Of a DNA stretch of 64,000 nt, positions 34,555-43,128 are shown in pieces (position 1 is the stretch's first letter; each line of letters starts with the position of its first letter). Under the pieces are notes generated by a model. The model did no database searches, had not been told where the DNA came from, and saw only the letters and a program-made list of their open reading frames with translations. Position numbers and translations under genes: made by a program. Source of the stretch: Paenibacillus glycanilyticus (GTDB lineage Bacteria; Bacillota; Bacilli; Paenibacillales; Paenibacillaceae). The DNA lies in contig NZ_JAMBNP010000001.1 of the NCBI RefSeq assembly GCF_023715145.1, positions 124,001-188,000 on the forward strand, given 5' to 3'.

Positions 34555-34584
34555 AGTATACCACAATGAATCAGGCAAAGTAAA
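34555..34584 (-). promoter_or_regulatory. Promoter of rpsO
   Basis: TTTACT, 18 bases, TATACT with an extended TG (TGGTATACT) on the minus strand, just after ribF. Confidence 0.65.
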
Positions 34585-34593
34585 TGCCGACGC

Positions 34594-35541
34594 TTAAGCA
34601 AGGCCAAAGAATTGCTTGGTTTGCTTCGCGTCTTCGCCAATCTGCTCGATTAATTCATTCACCGATCCAAACCGTTTCTCCGGACGGATAAAGGAATGGA
34701 ACTCCAGCGTAATGGATTCACCATAGATTTCTTGATGGAAATCGAACAGATGCGCCTCCAGAACGGGACGGATCTCTTCTTTATTAAACGTTGGCTTCAT
34801 GCCATGGTTCAATACGCCGAAATAAGTTTTGCCCGCTACCTTCGCCTTTATCGCAAATACGCCCAGACAAGGTGTAATATAAGGCTTCGATAAACCTACG
34901 TTAGCCGTCGGGAAGCCGATCGTCCGGCCCCGTGCGTCACCGTGTACAACCGTTCCTTCCACTTCATAAGGACGTCCGAGAAGAGTGGTTGCAAGAGCAA
35001 TGTCCCCTTTCTCAAGAGCAGCCCGAATGTAGGTGCTGCTGACCTTTTCTTCATTCTCATAAAGAGGCTCAACGATGTCCACCGTAATATCGGGGCTTCC
35101 TAACGTTCTCATCAATTCCGGATTCCCCTTGCCCTTTGCTCCAAAAGTGAAATCGAATCCGACCACGACATGCTCGGCATGGAGCGGACGCAATACTTCA
35201 TCAACAAACTGCTGAGGACTGATCGAAGCAAACGTCAGGTCGAACTTCATGACAAACATGATATCAACCCCAAGCTCTGCAAACAAAGCCCGCTTCTCTT
35301 CCGGCGGCGTCAAGCAACTGAAATATTGGTCTCCTTGCCCCAGAACCTCTTTCGGATGCGGCAGAAAAGTCATAACGGCGGACAAAGCCCCTGTGTTCTT
35401 TGCAATTTGAACCGCTTGACAAATAACGTTCTGATGACCGCGGTGGACACCGTCGAAATGTCCGATTGCCACAGCAAGCTTCTTGTTCTGAAGCACGGCT
35501 GGACATTCTTGTAAAGGATAAGTAAGGGTTATAATTTCCAT
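34594..35541 (-). CDS. ribF: Bifunctional riboflavin kinase / FAD synthetase
   Basis: Makes FMN from riboflavin and then FAD. The N-terminal FAD synthetase domain carries the nucleotidyltransferase H-x-G-H-like motif in AIGHFDGVHRGHQNVI (about 27-42) and an SSTYIRAAL segment (about 168). The C-terminal riboflavin kinase domain has GRPYEVEGTVVHGDARGRTIGFPTANV. Length 315 is standard. The ribosome site (GCAGGTG) is modest. Last gene of the rimP operon run, after truB; no riboswitch is seen in front of it. Confidence 0.97.
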   Translation of the reverse strand: MEIITLTYPLQECPAVLQNKKLAVAIGHFDGVHRGHQNVICQAVQIAKNTGALSAVMTFLPHPKEVLGQGDQYFSCLTPPEEKRALFAELGVDIMFVMKFDLTFASISPQQFVDEVLRPLHAEHVVVGFDFTFGAKGKGNPELMRTLGSPDITVDIVEPLYENEEKVSSTYIRAALEKGDIALATTLLGRPYEVEGTVVHGDARGRTIGFPTANVGLSKPYITPCLGVFAIKAKVAGKTYFGVLNHGMKPTFNKEEIRPVLEAHLFDFHQEIYGESITLEFHSFIRPEKRFGSVNELIEQIGEDAKQTKQFFGLA

Positions 35542-35576
35542 GCTGATACACCTGCAATTCCTCTATATAATCCCGG

Positions 35577-36479
35577 TTAGGAGAATACTTTCACCGGCTT
35601 AAGTGCCAATGCTTCGTCATCGGCCTCGAAAATTCCGATAAAAGCATCATTTTCGCCATATAGGCGTACGAGCCTGCTGGAATCGAAGGAAGCCTTAATC
35701 CGCGCATACGGTATTTTCTGCCCTCGAAGCGCCATCTCCGTAACAACTGCGTCCGCTTGTACTCGCTGAAGATGATCGATAGCCAGATCAGCCGGAAGCA
35801 TTTTCTCCTCCAGCCTTCCCGCTTCCTGCAGCTTCTCCAGTTCTTCAAGCGTGACACATTGCTCTCTGGTAATTCCACCTGACATCGTCCGAGTCAGCTC
35901 TGCCATCGCAGCAGGTACGCCAAGCGCACGGCCGATATCAACGCATAGCGTACGGATATAGGTTCCCTTTGAGCACATGACGGAAAAAGTAAAGCGCGGC
36001 TTATCCGCATCAAGATCGGCATAAATCAGATCAATCTGGTGGATCGTAACTTTGCGCGACTTCCGTTCAACCGTCTTGCCTTCTCTTGCCAGCTCATAGA
36101 GTCGCTTGCCGTCTACTTTCACGGCGGAGTACATCGGAGGAACCTGGTCAATCTCGCCAACAAAGCTTTGCAGCACCTGCAATACCTGTTCTCTGGTTAT
36201 CTTGATACCCGACTGCTCCTCAAGGACCGTCCCGGTCAAATCCTCTGTATCCGTTGCTGTGCCAAGCTGTATAACGGCTTCATACGCTTTAGGTCTCTCC
36301 TGCAAATACTCTACAACTCTAGTAGATCTCCCGAGACATAATGGCAATACCCCAGTCACCATCGGATCTAGAGTACCTGCATGCCCAATGCGCTTCATAC
36401 GAACGATACGCCGTACCTTCGCCACTACATCATGCGACGTCCAACCGGCAGGCTTCCATACGGCAATAATTCCGTCCAT
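35577..36479 (-). CDS. truB: tRNA pseudouridine(55) synthase
   Basis: Isomerises U55 in the T-loop of tRNAs. The catalytic Asp is in GHAGTLDPMVTGVLPLCLG (about 32-50). KPAGWTSHD at the start, the CSKGTYIRTLCVDIG motif and a C-terminal PUA-like region are present. Length 300. Its ATG directly follows the nrnA stop (TAG-ATG), indicating tight coupling within the operon. Confidence 0.97.
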   Translation of the reverse strand: MDGIIAVWKPAGWTSHDVVAKVRRIVRMKRIGHAGTLDPMVTGVLPLCLGRSTRVVEYLQERPKAYEAVIQLGTATDTEDLTGTVLEEQSGIKITREQVLQVLQSFVGEIDQVPPMYSAVKVDGKRLYELAREGKTVERKSRKVTIHQIDLIYADLDADKPRFTFSVMCSKGTYIRTLCVDIGRALGVPAAMAELTRTMSGGITREQCVTLEELEKLQEAGRLEEKMLPADLAIDHLQRVQADAVVTEMALRGQKIPYARIKASFDSSRLVRLYGENDAFIGIFEADDEALALKPVKVFS

Positions 36480-37472
36480 CTATCCATTCAACGCCTTTCT
36501 AACTGCTTCAACAAGCTCCTCGATTACTTCAGTCAGCGTTCCTTGCATCCGGCATCCTGCAGCTCGGACATGGCCGCCTCCGCCGAAGGATTGTGCAATC
36601 GCTGCTACATCCGCTTTACCTGCTGATCGAAGACTTGCTTTCACCCCGCCATCTTCCGTTTCCTTGAAAAGAATGCCAACTTCCACTCCATCAATATTCA
36701 GTGCGTAGTTGACGATCCCTTCCATATCGTCGGATACGGCGCCGGTCTCTTTCATATCATCCTTGGCTACGTACAGCCAGCCAATCTGCTGATCGTCCGA
36801 GAAGGTCAATCTCGCCAAGCTGCGCTGCAGCAGCTTCAGCTTAGCCATCGTCATCTTCTCCAGAAGATGATCCGCCAGCTTATGACCGGGAGCTCCCAAT
36901 GCAAGCATACGAGAAGCTACATCCATAACCTTCGGACTTGTATTCGAATAGCGGAAGCCGCCTGTATCCGTCAGCAAGCCTGTATAGATAGCCGTTGCGC
37001 ATTCAACGTCAATTGCGCTGCCGGACCGTTCAATCATATCATATAAAATTTCAACCGTTGCCGCGGCATCAGGCAGAATTACGTTTACCGTACCAAACCC
37101 GTTATTCGTAGGGTGATGATCGATATTGAGCAATTTCACATCCTGCGCAAACAAGGCTGAAACCTCGCCAATACGCCGAAAATCGGCGCAATCGACCGCA
37201 ATCACATGCGTGTACGTTTGCCCCGGTTTTTCCTTGCGATAATTGACAATTTGATCAAAGCCTCTTAAGTAGCTAAGCCGTGAAGGAGATTCCCCTTCAT
37301 TGATCAGCGTTTTTGATTTGCCCAATTGGTCAAGCATCCAGCCAACAACTGAAGTGGAGCTGATTGCATCTCCGTCGGGCTGCACATGGGAGACGACTAA
37401 GAAGTCGTCTCCTTCCCGCATAAATGCAAGCGCAGCTTCAAGCTGTTGCCCGTATTCCGCGGCGGCCGTCAT
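36480..37472 (-). CDS. nrnA: DHH-family oligoribonuclease / pAp phosphatase NrnA
   Basis: NrnA degrades 2-5 nt RNA oligomers and dephosphorylates 3'-phosphoadenosine-5'-phosphate. The DHH catalytic set is intact: [12 protein letters not shown] (DGDA, about 28-39), VDCADFRR and the namesake NIDHHPTNN (about 115). The DHHA1 substrate domain ends with [12 protein letters not shown]. In the RNA metabolism context it finishes the decay begun by RNase Y, J and PNPase of this window. Its ATG overlaps the rbfA stop (ATGA). Confidence 0.96.
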   Translation of the reverse strand: MTAAAEYGQQLEAALAFMREGDDFLVVSHVQPDGDAISSTSVVGWMLDQLGKSKTLINEGESPSRLSYLRGFDQIVNYRKEKPGQTYTHVIAVDCADFRRIGEVSALFAQDVKLLNIDHHPTNNGFGTVNVILPDAAATVEILYDMIERSGSAIDVECATAIYTGLLTDTGGFRYSNTSPKVMDVASRMLALGAPGHKLADHLLEKMTMAKLKLLQRSLARLTFSDDQQIGWLYVAKDDMKETGAVSDDMEGIVNYALNIDGVEVGILFKETEDGGVKASLRSAGKADVAAIAQSFGGGGHVRAAGCRMQGTLTEVIEELVEAVRKALNG

Positions 37473-37825
37473 TGGCCTTTATTCCCGCGGTTAATTTCTT
37501 CAAGCAACCCTTCGATGCGGCTGCCGTACTCGATGCTGCTGTCGAACTTAAACATCAGCTCGGGAGTATGGCGAAGACGCATCCGCTTGCCGAGCTCTGA
37601 ACGGAGATATCCATTCGCTTTGCCCAGCGCTTTAAGGGTTTCTTCCTTCTGTTCTTCGCTGCCGAGCACGCTGAGGTAGACACGTGCCTGGGAAAGGTCA
37701 CTTGTTGCCTCAACACCCGTTACGGTAATAAATCCGATACGAGGATCCTTCAGCTCGGTTTGAATAATTTGGCTCAGCTCTTTCTTGATTTGTTCGCCGA
37801 CCCGTCCTACGCGAATTTTAGCCAT
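37469..37825 (-). CDS. rbfA: Ribosome-binding factor A
   Basis: KH-fold factor for late 30S maturation and cold adaptation. The 118 residues ([51 protein letters not shown], then [20 protein letters not shown]) match RbfA throughout. It starts seven bases after the infB stop and overlaps nrnA by four bases. Confidence 0.97.
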   Translation of the reverse strand: MAKIRVGRVGEQIKKELSQIIQTELKDPRIGFITVTGVEATSDLSQARVYLSVLGSEEQKEETLKALGKANGYLRSELGKRMRLRHTPELMFKFDSSIEYGSRIEGLLEEINRGNKGQ

Positions 37826-37832
37826 GCTTTAA

Positions 37833-40667
37833 TCACCTCTCTACCGACTCCATAACGAAGGCTTCAATAATATCCCCTTCTTTGAAGTCGCTAAACCGCT
37901 CGATCGTAATACCGCACTCGTAGCCTTGAGCAACTTCCTTCACATCGTCCTTGAAGCGTTTTACCGTATCCAATTTACCTTCGAATACGACGATACCGCC
38001 GCGGATGACGCGAACTTCGGAGTTACGAGTGATTTTACCGCTTGTAACCATACAACCAGCGATAGCGCCAACTTTACTCAGCTTGAAGATGTTGCGGACC
38101 TCAGCCTGGCCTTGAACGACTTCTTTGAAGATTGGATCCAGCATGCCTTTCATCGCTTGCTCGATCTCTTCGATTACGTTATAGATAACGCGGTGCAGAC
38201 GAACGTCTACTTTTTCTTGCTGCGCAGCCAAATCAGCTTGTGGTTCAGGACGAACGTTAAAGCCGATTACGATAGCGTTGGATGCAGCAGCCAAGTTGAT
38301 ATCGGATTCTGTGATTGCACCTACGCCGCTGTGAATGATTTTGATACGAACGCCTTCGATTTCAATTTTCGCAAGGGAGCCTTTGAGCGCCTCTGTCGAA
38401 CCTTGAACGTCAGACTTGATAATAATGTTGAGATCCTTGATCTCGCCTTCTTGGATATGCTTGAACAGATCGTCAAGCGTTACGCGGGAGTTCGCGCCAA
38501 GCTCGGATTGACGTTGTTTAATCGAACGGCGGTCTGCAATTGCTCTTGCTTTGCGCTCGTCTTCGAATACCATGAACGGATCGCCTGCAAGTGGTACTTC
38601 TGTCAAGCCAGTGATCTCCACCGGAGTAGAAGGACCAGCTTCTTTGATACGGCGGCCTTTGTCGTTCACCATTGCGCGGACACGGCCGAAGCAGTTGCCG
38701 GCAACGAAAGCATCGCCGATCTTAAGCGAACCATGCTGTACGAGAACGCGTGCGACCGGACCTTTACCTTTATCCAGCTCGGCTTCGATAACCGTACCGC
38801 GAGCGCGTTTGTCTACATTCGCTTTGTAATCATTTACTTCAGCTACGAGCAGAATCATCTCGAGCAGTTCTTCAAGACCGAGACGCTGTTTCGCGGAAAC
38901 GTTAACGAAGATCGTATCGCCGCCCCACTCTTCAGGTACCAGTTCGTATTCCGTCAGAGCCTGTTTGATTTTGTCAGGATCTGCATCCGGTTTATCGATT
39001 TTGTTAACCGCCACGATAATCGGCACGCCTGCCGCTTTCGCATGGTTGACAGCCTCAACCGTCTGAGGCATAACGCCGTCATCGGCCGCTACTACGATAA
39101 TCGTAATATCCGTTACTTGGGCACCGCGTGCACGCATAAGCGTAAACGCTTCGTGACCCGGTGTATCGAGGAACGTAATTTTCTTATGGTTGATCTCTAC
39201 TTGGTAAGCGCCGATATGCTGCGTGATGCCGCCTGCTTCTCCGCCCGTTACGTTTGTATGACGAATAGCGTCAAGAAGCGTTGTTTTACCATGGTCGACG
39301 TGACCCATAATCGTTACAACCGGTGGACGAGTAGTCAGATCTGCTTCATCATCCACTTCTTCAACCGTTTCGAAGGTATCCTCTTCAACCGGAATCTTCA
39401 CTTCAACTTCTACGCCGAATTCAGATGCAATCAGAAGGATCGTATCCATATCGAGCTCTTGGTTGATGGTAGCCATTACGCCAAGAGAAATAAGCTTCTT
39501 AATAACTTCGGAAGCATCCTTGTGGAGCAGCTTCGCCAGATCGCCTACTGTCATTGTACCGCGTACAATAATTTTCTTAGGCGTGTTGTCGATTTTCTCG
39601 CGTGGAGGCTGCTGCGAATGATTACGGTTATTTCTGCCGCCTTTGCCGCGGTTGTTAGGATTCGTTCTGAAGTTCGGTTTGCCGTCGTCGAAGCGTTTTT
39701 GGCTGCCGTTGTTTGTCTTGTTCTTGTTGACAACATTATTGTTGCTCTTACGGTTTGTTTCCCCTGCAGCAGTACCGCGGGAAGTTGGTGCCGGACGCGA
39801 TGAATCGAATGAACGGGCTGGACCGCCGCCGCCTTGTGGTGGACGGTTGCCGCCTGGAGCACCGCCGCCTTGCGGACGATTGCCGCCCTGGCCGCCGCCT
39901 TGCCCTTGCGGACGGCTACCTTGGTACCCGCCGCCGCCTTGCGGACGATTGCCGCCTTGGCCGCCGCCTTGCCCTTGCGGACGGTTGCCTTGATACCCGC
40001 CGCCGCCTTGCGGACGATTGCCGCCTTGGCCGCCGCCTTGCCCTTGCGGACGGTTACCTTGATACCCGCCGCCGCCTTGCGGACGATTGCCGCCTTGGCC
40101 GCCGCCTTGTCCTTGCGGACGGTTACCTTGGTACCCGCCGCCGCCTTGCGGACGATTGCCGCTGTACTGCGGTCTGCTGTTGTTGCTATTGCTGTTGCCG
40201 GAATTGTTGCTGTTGCTGGAGCTGCTGCTTGCATTAGCGGTAGATTGGCTCGAGCTTGTGGTATTCGCACTGTCTTGCTGACTTTGTGCTGGACGTTGTT
40301 CTTGTTGCGATTGGTTGGTTTCAGATGTCGTTTTAATAGAATTCATAGGCCCCTGTCTGTCCTGAGATAGATTTTTTTGTACCGGTTGAGACTGCTGCGG
40401 TTTGCTTGCCGGCTGTGATGCTGCCGATACAGTCGCACTGCCTTCCTGAGCACGCTTTGCAGCCGCATTTTGCTTGATGTCGCGGAAGAAGCCTTCCACT
40501 TTATTCACCATTTCGGTTTCCATAACACTCATATGATTATTAACGGGCAAATTAAGCCGCTTAAGAATCGTTATAATTTCTTTACTGCTCATGTTTAGCG
40601 ATTTCGCGTATTCGTATACGCGTGTTTTATCTTTATTGTCCTTGCCATTGTCCTGTTGTTTGCTCAA
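37833..40667 (-). CDS. infB: Translation initiation factor IF-2
   Basis: GTPase that places initiator tRNA on the 30S subunit and promotes subunit joining. Order: IF2_N domain (about 15-65), a low-complexity linker with Ser/Asn/Gln-rich and then Gly/Asn/Arg/Pro/Gln-rich repeats (four 23-residue units, about 175-266), a second IF2_N segment near 365-415, the G domain with [23 protein letters not shown] and NKIDKPDA, then domains II to IV. Total 944 residues, longer than B. subtilis IF-2 because of the linker. The start is TTG at 40667 with GGAGGTGG six bases upstream, inside the end of ylxQ. Confidence 0.98.
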   Translation of the reverse strand: MSKQQDNGKDNKDKTRVYEYAKSLNMSSKEIITILKRLNLPVNNHMSVMETEMVNKVEGFFRDIKQNAAAKRAQEGSATVSAASQPASKPQQSQPVQKNLSQDRQGPMNSIKTTSETNQSQQEQRPAQSQQDSANTTSSSQSTANASSSSSNSNNSGNSNSNNSRPQYSGNRPQGGGGYQGNRPQGQGGGQGGNRPQGGGGYQGNRPQGQGGGQGGNRPQGGGGYQGNRPQGQGGGQGGNRPQGGGGYQGSRPQGQGGGQGGNRPQGGGAPGGNRPPQGGGGPARSFDSSRPAPTSRGTAAGETNRKSNNNVVNKNKTNNGSQKRFDDGKPNFRTNPNNRGKGGRNNRNHSQQPPREKIDNTPKKIIVRGTMTVGDLAKLLHKDASEVIKKLISLGVMATINQELDMDTILLIASEFGVEVEVKIPVEEDTFETVEEVDDEADLTTRPPVVTIMGHVDHGKTTLLDAIRHTNVTGGEAGGITQHIGAYQVEINHKKITFLDTPGHEAFTLMRARGAQVTDITIIVVAADDGVMPQTVEAVNHAKAAGVPIIVAVNKIDKPDADPDKIKQALTEYELVPEEWGGDTIFVNVSAKQRLGLEELLEMILLVAEVNDYKANVDKRARGTVIEAELDKGKGPVARVLVQHGSLKIGDAFVAGNCFGRVRAMVNDKGRRIKEAGPSTPVEITGLTEVPLAGDPFMVFEDERKARAIADRRSIKQRQSELGANSRVTLDDLFKHIQEGEIKDLNIIIKSDVQGSTEALKGSLAKIEIEGVRIKIIHSGVGAITESDINLAAASNAIVIGFNVRPEPQADLAAQQEKVDVRLHRVIYNVIEEIEQAMKGMLDPIFKEVVQGQAEVRNIFKLSKVGAIAGCMVTSGKITRNSEVRVIRGGIVVFEGKLDTVKRFKDDVKEVAQGYECGITIERFSDFKEGDIIEAFVMESVER
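39870..40145 (-). repeat. 69-bp tandem repeat (4 copies) inside infB
   Basis: Encodes four 23-residue units of the form [19 protein letters not shown] followed by NRPQ, the last with Ser for Asn. In-frame, so it changes linker length only; prone to copy-number change. Confidence 0.9.
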
Positions 40668-40989
40668 TATTATCCACCTCCGAATTTTGACTCAGATGAC
40701 CTGCAATCATTTTTCCGAACTTTGCGTCAGTTACCGCCAGTACGACTCGTTCCGGCTTTCCAATGGCCTTTCCAAGCTGATCGCGGTCAAATGCTTCGGC
40801 GAGCTGTACCCCGTAGGTGTTGCATTTGTCGCGAAACTTCTTCTTCGTATTTGGAGAAGCATCGCCCGCAATTATGACGAGCTGTGCTTCACCCTTACGA
40901 ACCGCCTTGAGCACAATTTCATCTCCGGTAATAAGCTTTCCGGCTCTCATGGCCATTCCGAGCGAAGACAAGCCTTTATTCATCTTCAT
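40633..40989 (-). CDS. ylxQ: L7Ae-family ribosomal-like protein YlxQ
   Basis: 118-residue RNA-binding protein of the L7Ae/L30e family ([46 protein letters not shown]), a kink-turn binder in characterised relatives. Lies between ylxR and infB in most Firmicutes. It overlaps ylxR by 14 bases and infB by 35 bases, so all three are translationally linked. The C-terminal 20 residues ([15 protein letters not shown]) are variable and encode the infB ribosome site. Confidence 0.92.
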   Translation of the reverse strand: MKMNKGLSSLGMAMRAGKLITGDEIVLKAVRKGEAQLVIIAGDASPNTKKKFRDKCNTYGVQLAEAFDRDQLGKAIGKPERVVLAVTDAKFGKMIAGHLSQNSEVDNIEQTTGQWQGQ

Positions 40990-41290
40990 CGCTTTCCCGC
41001 TCCTTGCCTGCCAGAAACTCGTCCTCTACCGCAATGAAATCCTGTTCAAGCTGGTCGTAAATCGATGCGTCGACTGCTTGCTTTAATGCCCGGTCGAGCG
41101 CCTTGGACTTCTTAGCCAGCTTAAAGCAGCTGACCTGTCCGCAAAGGTAGGCGCCGCGCCCGGCTTTTTTCCCCGTCAGGTCTATAAGCACTTCTTCGTT
41201 TGGTGTCCGAACAACCCGGATGAGTTCTCTCTTCGGCTTCATTTCTTGGCAAGCCACGCACTTGCGAAGCGGCACTTTTCTCGGTCTCAC
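40976..41290 (-). CDS. ylxR: YlxR family RNA-binding protein (RnpM)
   Basis: 104-residue DUF448 protein with the diagnostic K-C-V-A-C zinc-like start (VPLRKCVACQEMKPKRELIRVV) and GRGAYLCGQVSC. The B. subtilis protein was recently described as a modulator of RNase P (RnpM). GTG start at 41290 with AAAGGAGG eight bases upstream. The acidic tail (ERESDEDE) overlaps the start of ylxQ. Confidence 0.93.
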   Translation of the reverse strand: MRPRKVPLRKCVACQEMKPKRELIRVVRTPNEEVLIDLTGKKAGRGAYLCGQVSCFKLAKKSKALDRALKQAVDASIYDQLEQDFIAVEDEFLAGKERESDEDE

Positions 41291-41338
41291 CGCACACCCC
41301 TCCTTTGCCCGTTAATGGACCCAAGATGTAAGCCAGCC

Positions 41339-42442
41339 TTAAGTCAAATCGATCGAAACGGAATCCTGGTGCATCGTGCCGGTCGTTGTCTTAGGACGGC
41401 CGTATTCCTGCTCCGCTTGCGTCTCGCTCTTGATATCGATTTTCCAGCCAGTCAGCTTCGCAGCAAGGCGCGCGTTCTGACCCTTAATGCCAATGGCAAG
41501 AGACAGCTGGTAATCAGGTACGATTACGCGGGCCATTTTCTCTTGTTCAAATACGATAACCTCAAGCACCTTGGATGGGCTGAGCGCATTCGCTACATAT
41601 TCCTCAACGCTCTCGGACCAGCGGACGATATCAATCTTCTCGCCAGTGAGCTCGTTCACGATTGTTTGTACGCGCATGCCCTTAGGACCAACGCAGGATC
41701 CAACCGGATCAACTTCCTCGTTGCGCGAGTGAACGGCAATCTTCGAACGGAAGCCAGCTTCGCGGGCAACGGAACGAATCTCTACTACGCCATCATAGAT
41801 TTCCGGCACTTCGAGCTCGAACAGGCGCTTCAAAAGACCAGGATGCGTACGGGACAAAATAATCTGCGGTCCTTTAGTCGTATTCTCTACCTTCGTAATA
41901 TACGACTTTACGCGGTCACCGTGCTTGAATTTGTCCGTTGGCATCAGTTCGGTAAGCGGAAGAACCGCTTCAACCTTGCCCAGGTCAACAAACAGGTTAC
42001 GCGTATCTTGACGCTGTACGATACCGTTGACGATATCTTCTTCTTTATCAATAAATGCGTTGTAGATCAAACCGCGCTCCGCTTCGCGGATACGCTGCGT
42101 AACTACCTGCTTTGCTGTCTGAGCCGCGATCCGGCCAAAGTCACGAGGCGTAACTTCGATATCCGCGATATCATCCAACTGGTAGTGAGGGTTGATCTCG
42201 CGTGCAGCGTCGATTGTAATTTCCAGACGCGGGTCGAGCACTTCGTCAACAACCGTCTTACGAGCGTATACTTTAATAACGCCGCTGTGGCGGTTAATGT
42301 CCACGCGAACGTTCTGCGCTGTATTAAAGTTGCGTTTGTAGCTCGATATCAAAGCCGCTTCAATCGCTTCTAACAGCACTTCCTTTGCAATCCCTTTATC
42401 CCTCTCGATTTCCGACAATGCTTCAATAAAATCCATGCTCAT
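41339..42442 (-). CDS. nusA: Transcription termination/antitermination factor NusA
   Basis: Binds RNA polymerase and nascent RNA to promote pausing and termination. The 367 residues have the N-terminal polymerase-binding domain (about 1-125), S1 (about 130-200) and two KH domains (about 200-345: VGSCVGPKGMRVQTIVNEL, LAIGIKGQNARLAAKLTGW). The acidic C-terminal repeats of E. coli NusA are absent, normal for Firmicutes. It is second in the rimP operon, where NusA could act on the hairpins of its own leader. Confidence 0.97.
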   Translation of the reverse strand: MSMDFIEALSEIERDKGIAKEVLLEAIEAALISSYKRNFNTAQNVRVDINRHSGVIKVYARKTVVDEVLDPRLEITIDAAREINPHYQLDDIADIEVTPRDFGRIAAQTAKQVVTQRIREAERGLIYNAFIDKEEDIVNGIVQRQDTRNLFVDLGKVEAVLPLTELMPTDKFKHGDRVKSYITKVENTTKGPQIILSRTHPGLLKRLFELEVPEIYDGVVEIRSVAREAGFRSKIAVHSRNEEVDPVGSCVGPKGMRVQTIVNELTGEKIDIVRWSESVEEYVANALSPSKVLEVIVFEQEKMARVIVPDYQLSLAIGIKGQNARLAAKLTGWKIDIKSETQAEQEYGRPKTTTGTMHQDSVSIDLT

Positions 42443-42479
42443 TGGAATGGAGTTCCCCCTTTCAAAAATAAAACGCTAT

Positions 42480-42941
42480 TTAGAACACAATCGCAAGACG
42501 AGCGCTCGCGACTTTGGCATAAGGAATAATATGATCTTTCTTGCCGATCTTGACCGTAGCCTGTTCGCCGTCAAATGCCGTTAGCTGTCCTTCAAATTCC
42601 TTAGAGCCGTCAATAGGCTCGTAAGTCGTTATGTAAACATGCTTGCCGACTGATTTGCGAACATCTTCCGGCTTCTTAAGCGGACGTTCCGCACCAGGGG
42701 ATGATACCTCTAAGAAGTAAGCATCGGAGACCGGATCGTTCTTATCCAATTCCTCGCTCAAAAATTCGCTGATTTTACCGCATTCGTCTATATCGATGCC
42801 GCCTTCCTTGTCAACGAACACGCGAAGGAAGTAGTTGCTGCCTTCCTTGACGTACTCAATATCAACAAGTTCAAATCCATTGCTATTAAGGAAGGGAGTA
42901 ACCATTGCCTCAACGACGGTTTTGATTTTGGATGTGCTCAA
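42480..42941 (-). CDS. rimP: Ribosome maturation factor RimP
   Basis: Helps 30S assembly (S12 incorporation). The 153 residues ([60 protein letters not shown]) match fully. The start is TTG at 42941 with AGGAGG nine bases upstream. First gene of a nine-gene run to ribF; a strong promoter lies about 135 bases upstream with two hairpins in between. Confidence 0.96.
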   Translation of the reverse strand: MSTSKIKTVVEAMVTPFLNSNGFELVDIEYVKEGSNYFLRVFVDKEGGIDIDECGKISEFLSEELDKNDPVSDAYFLEVSSPGAERPLKKPEDVRKSVGKHVYITTYEPIDGSKEFEGQLTAFDGEQATVKIGKKDHIIPYAKVASARLAIVF

Positions 42942-42974
42942 TCGGTGTAACCTCCTGTTTCTTCGTACGTCTGC

Positions 42975-43038
42975 AAACGGCCCAATCGTATGCGAAAAAA
43001 GCCGTTTACAAAACGTAAAGAGTGGGTTTCCCCACTCT
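42975..43038 (-). promoter_or_regulatory. Two-hairpin leader of the rimP operon (possible attenuator)
   Basis: Going 5' to 3' on the minus strand: AGAGTGGG/CCCACTCT (8 bp, 4-base loop) followed by TTTACGTTTTG, then AAACGGC/GCCGTTT (7 bp) whose loop begins with TTTTTT. A small TTTAC/GTAAA hairpin just before that T run competes with the second stem. The set lies downstream of the rimP promoter, so it is in the operon leader while also able to stop polC read-through. Confidence 0.5.
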
Positions 43039-43074
43039 CTGCTTCAAGTCTCTATCCACATCATTGCCACAAAA

Positions 43075-43103
43075 ATTATATCATAACCGCATAGGGGTGA
43101 CAA
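43075..43103 (-). promoter_or_regulatory. Sigma-A promoter of rimP-nusA-infB operon
   Basis: TTGTCA, 17 bases, TATAAT with an extended TG (TGATATAAT) on the minus strand; starts about 25 bases after the polC stop. Confidence 0.8.
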
Positions 43104-43128
43104 GAAATGTTTTCTAGCCTACCCGAGT

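Noticed and set aside
37926..39803. 625-codon open frame on the plus strand opposite infB
   Set aside because: Antisense shadow of the IF-2 gene; the product is Cys/Phe/Arg-rich without any family resemblance.
39834..40145. Regular repeat that at first looks like a CRISPR or minisatellite
   Set aside because: The units are contiguous with no unique spacers and translate in frame as the Gly-rich linker of IF-2.
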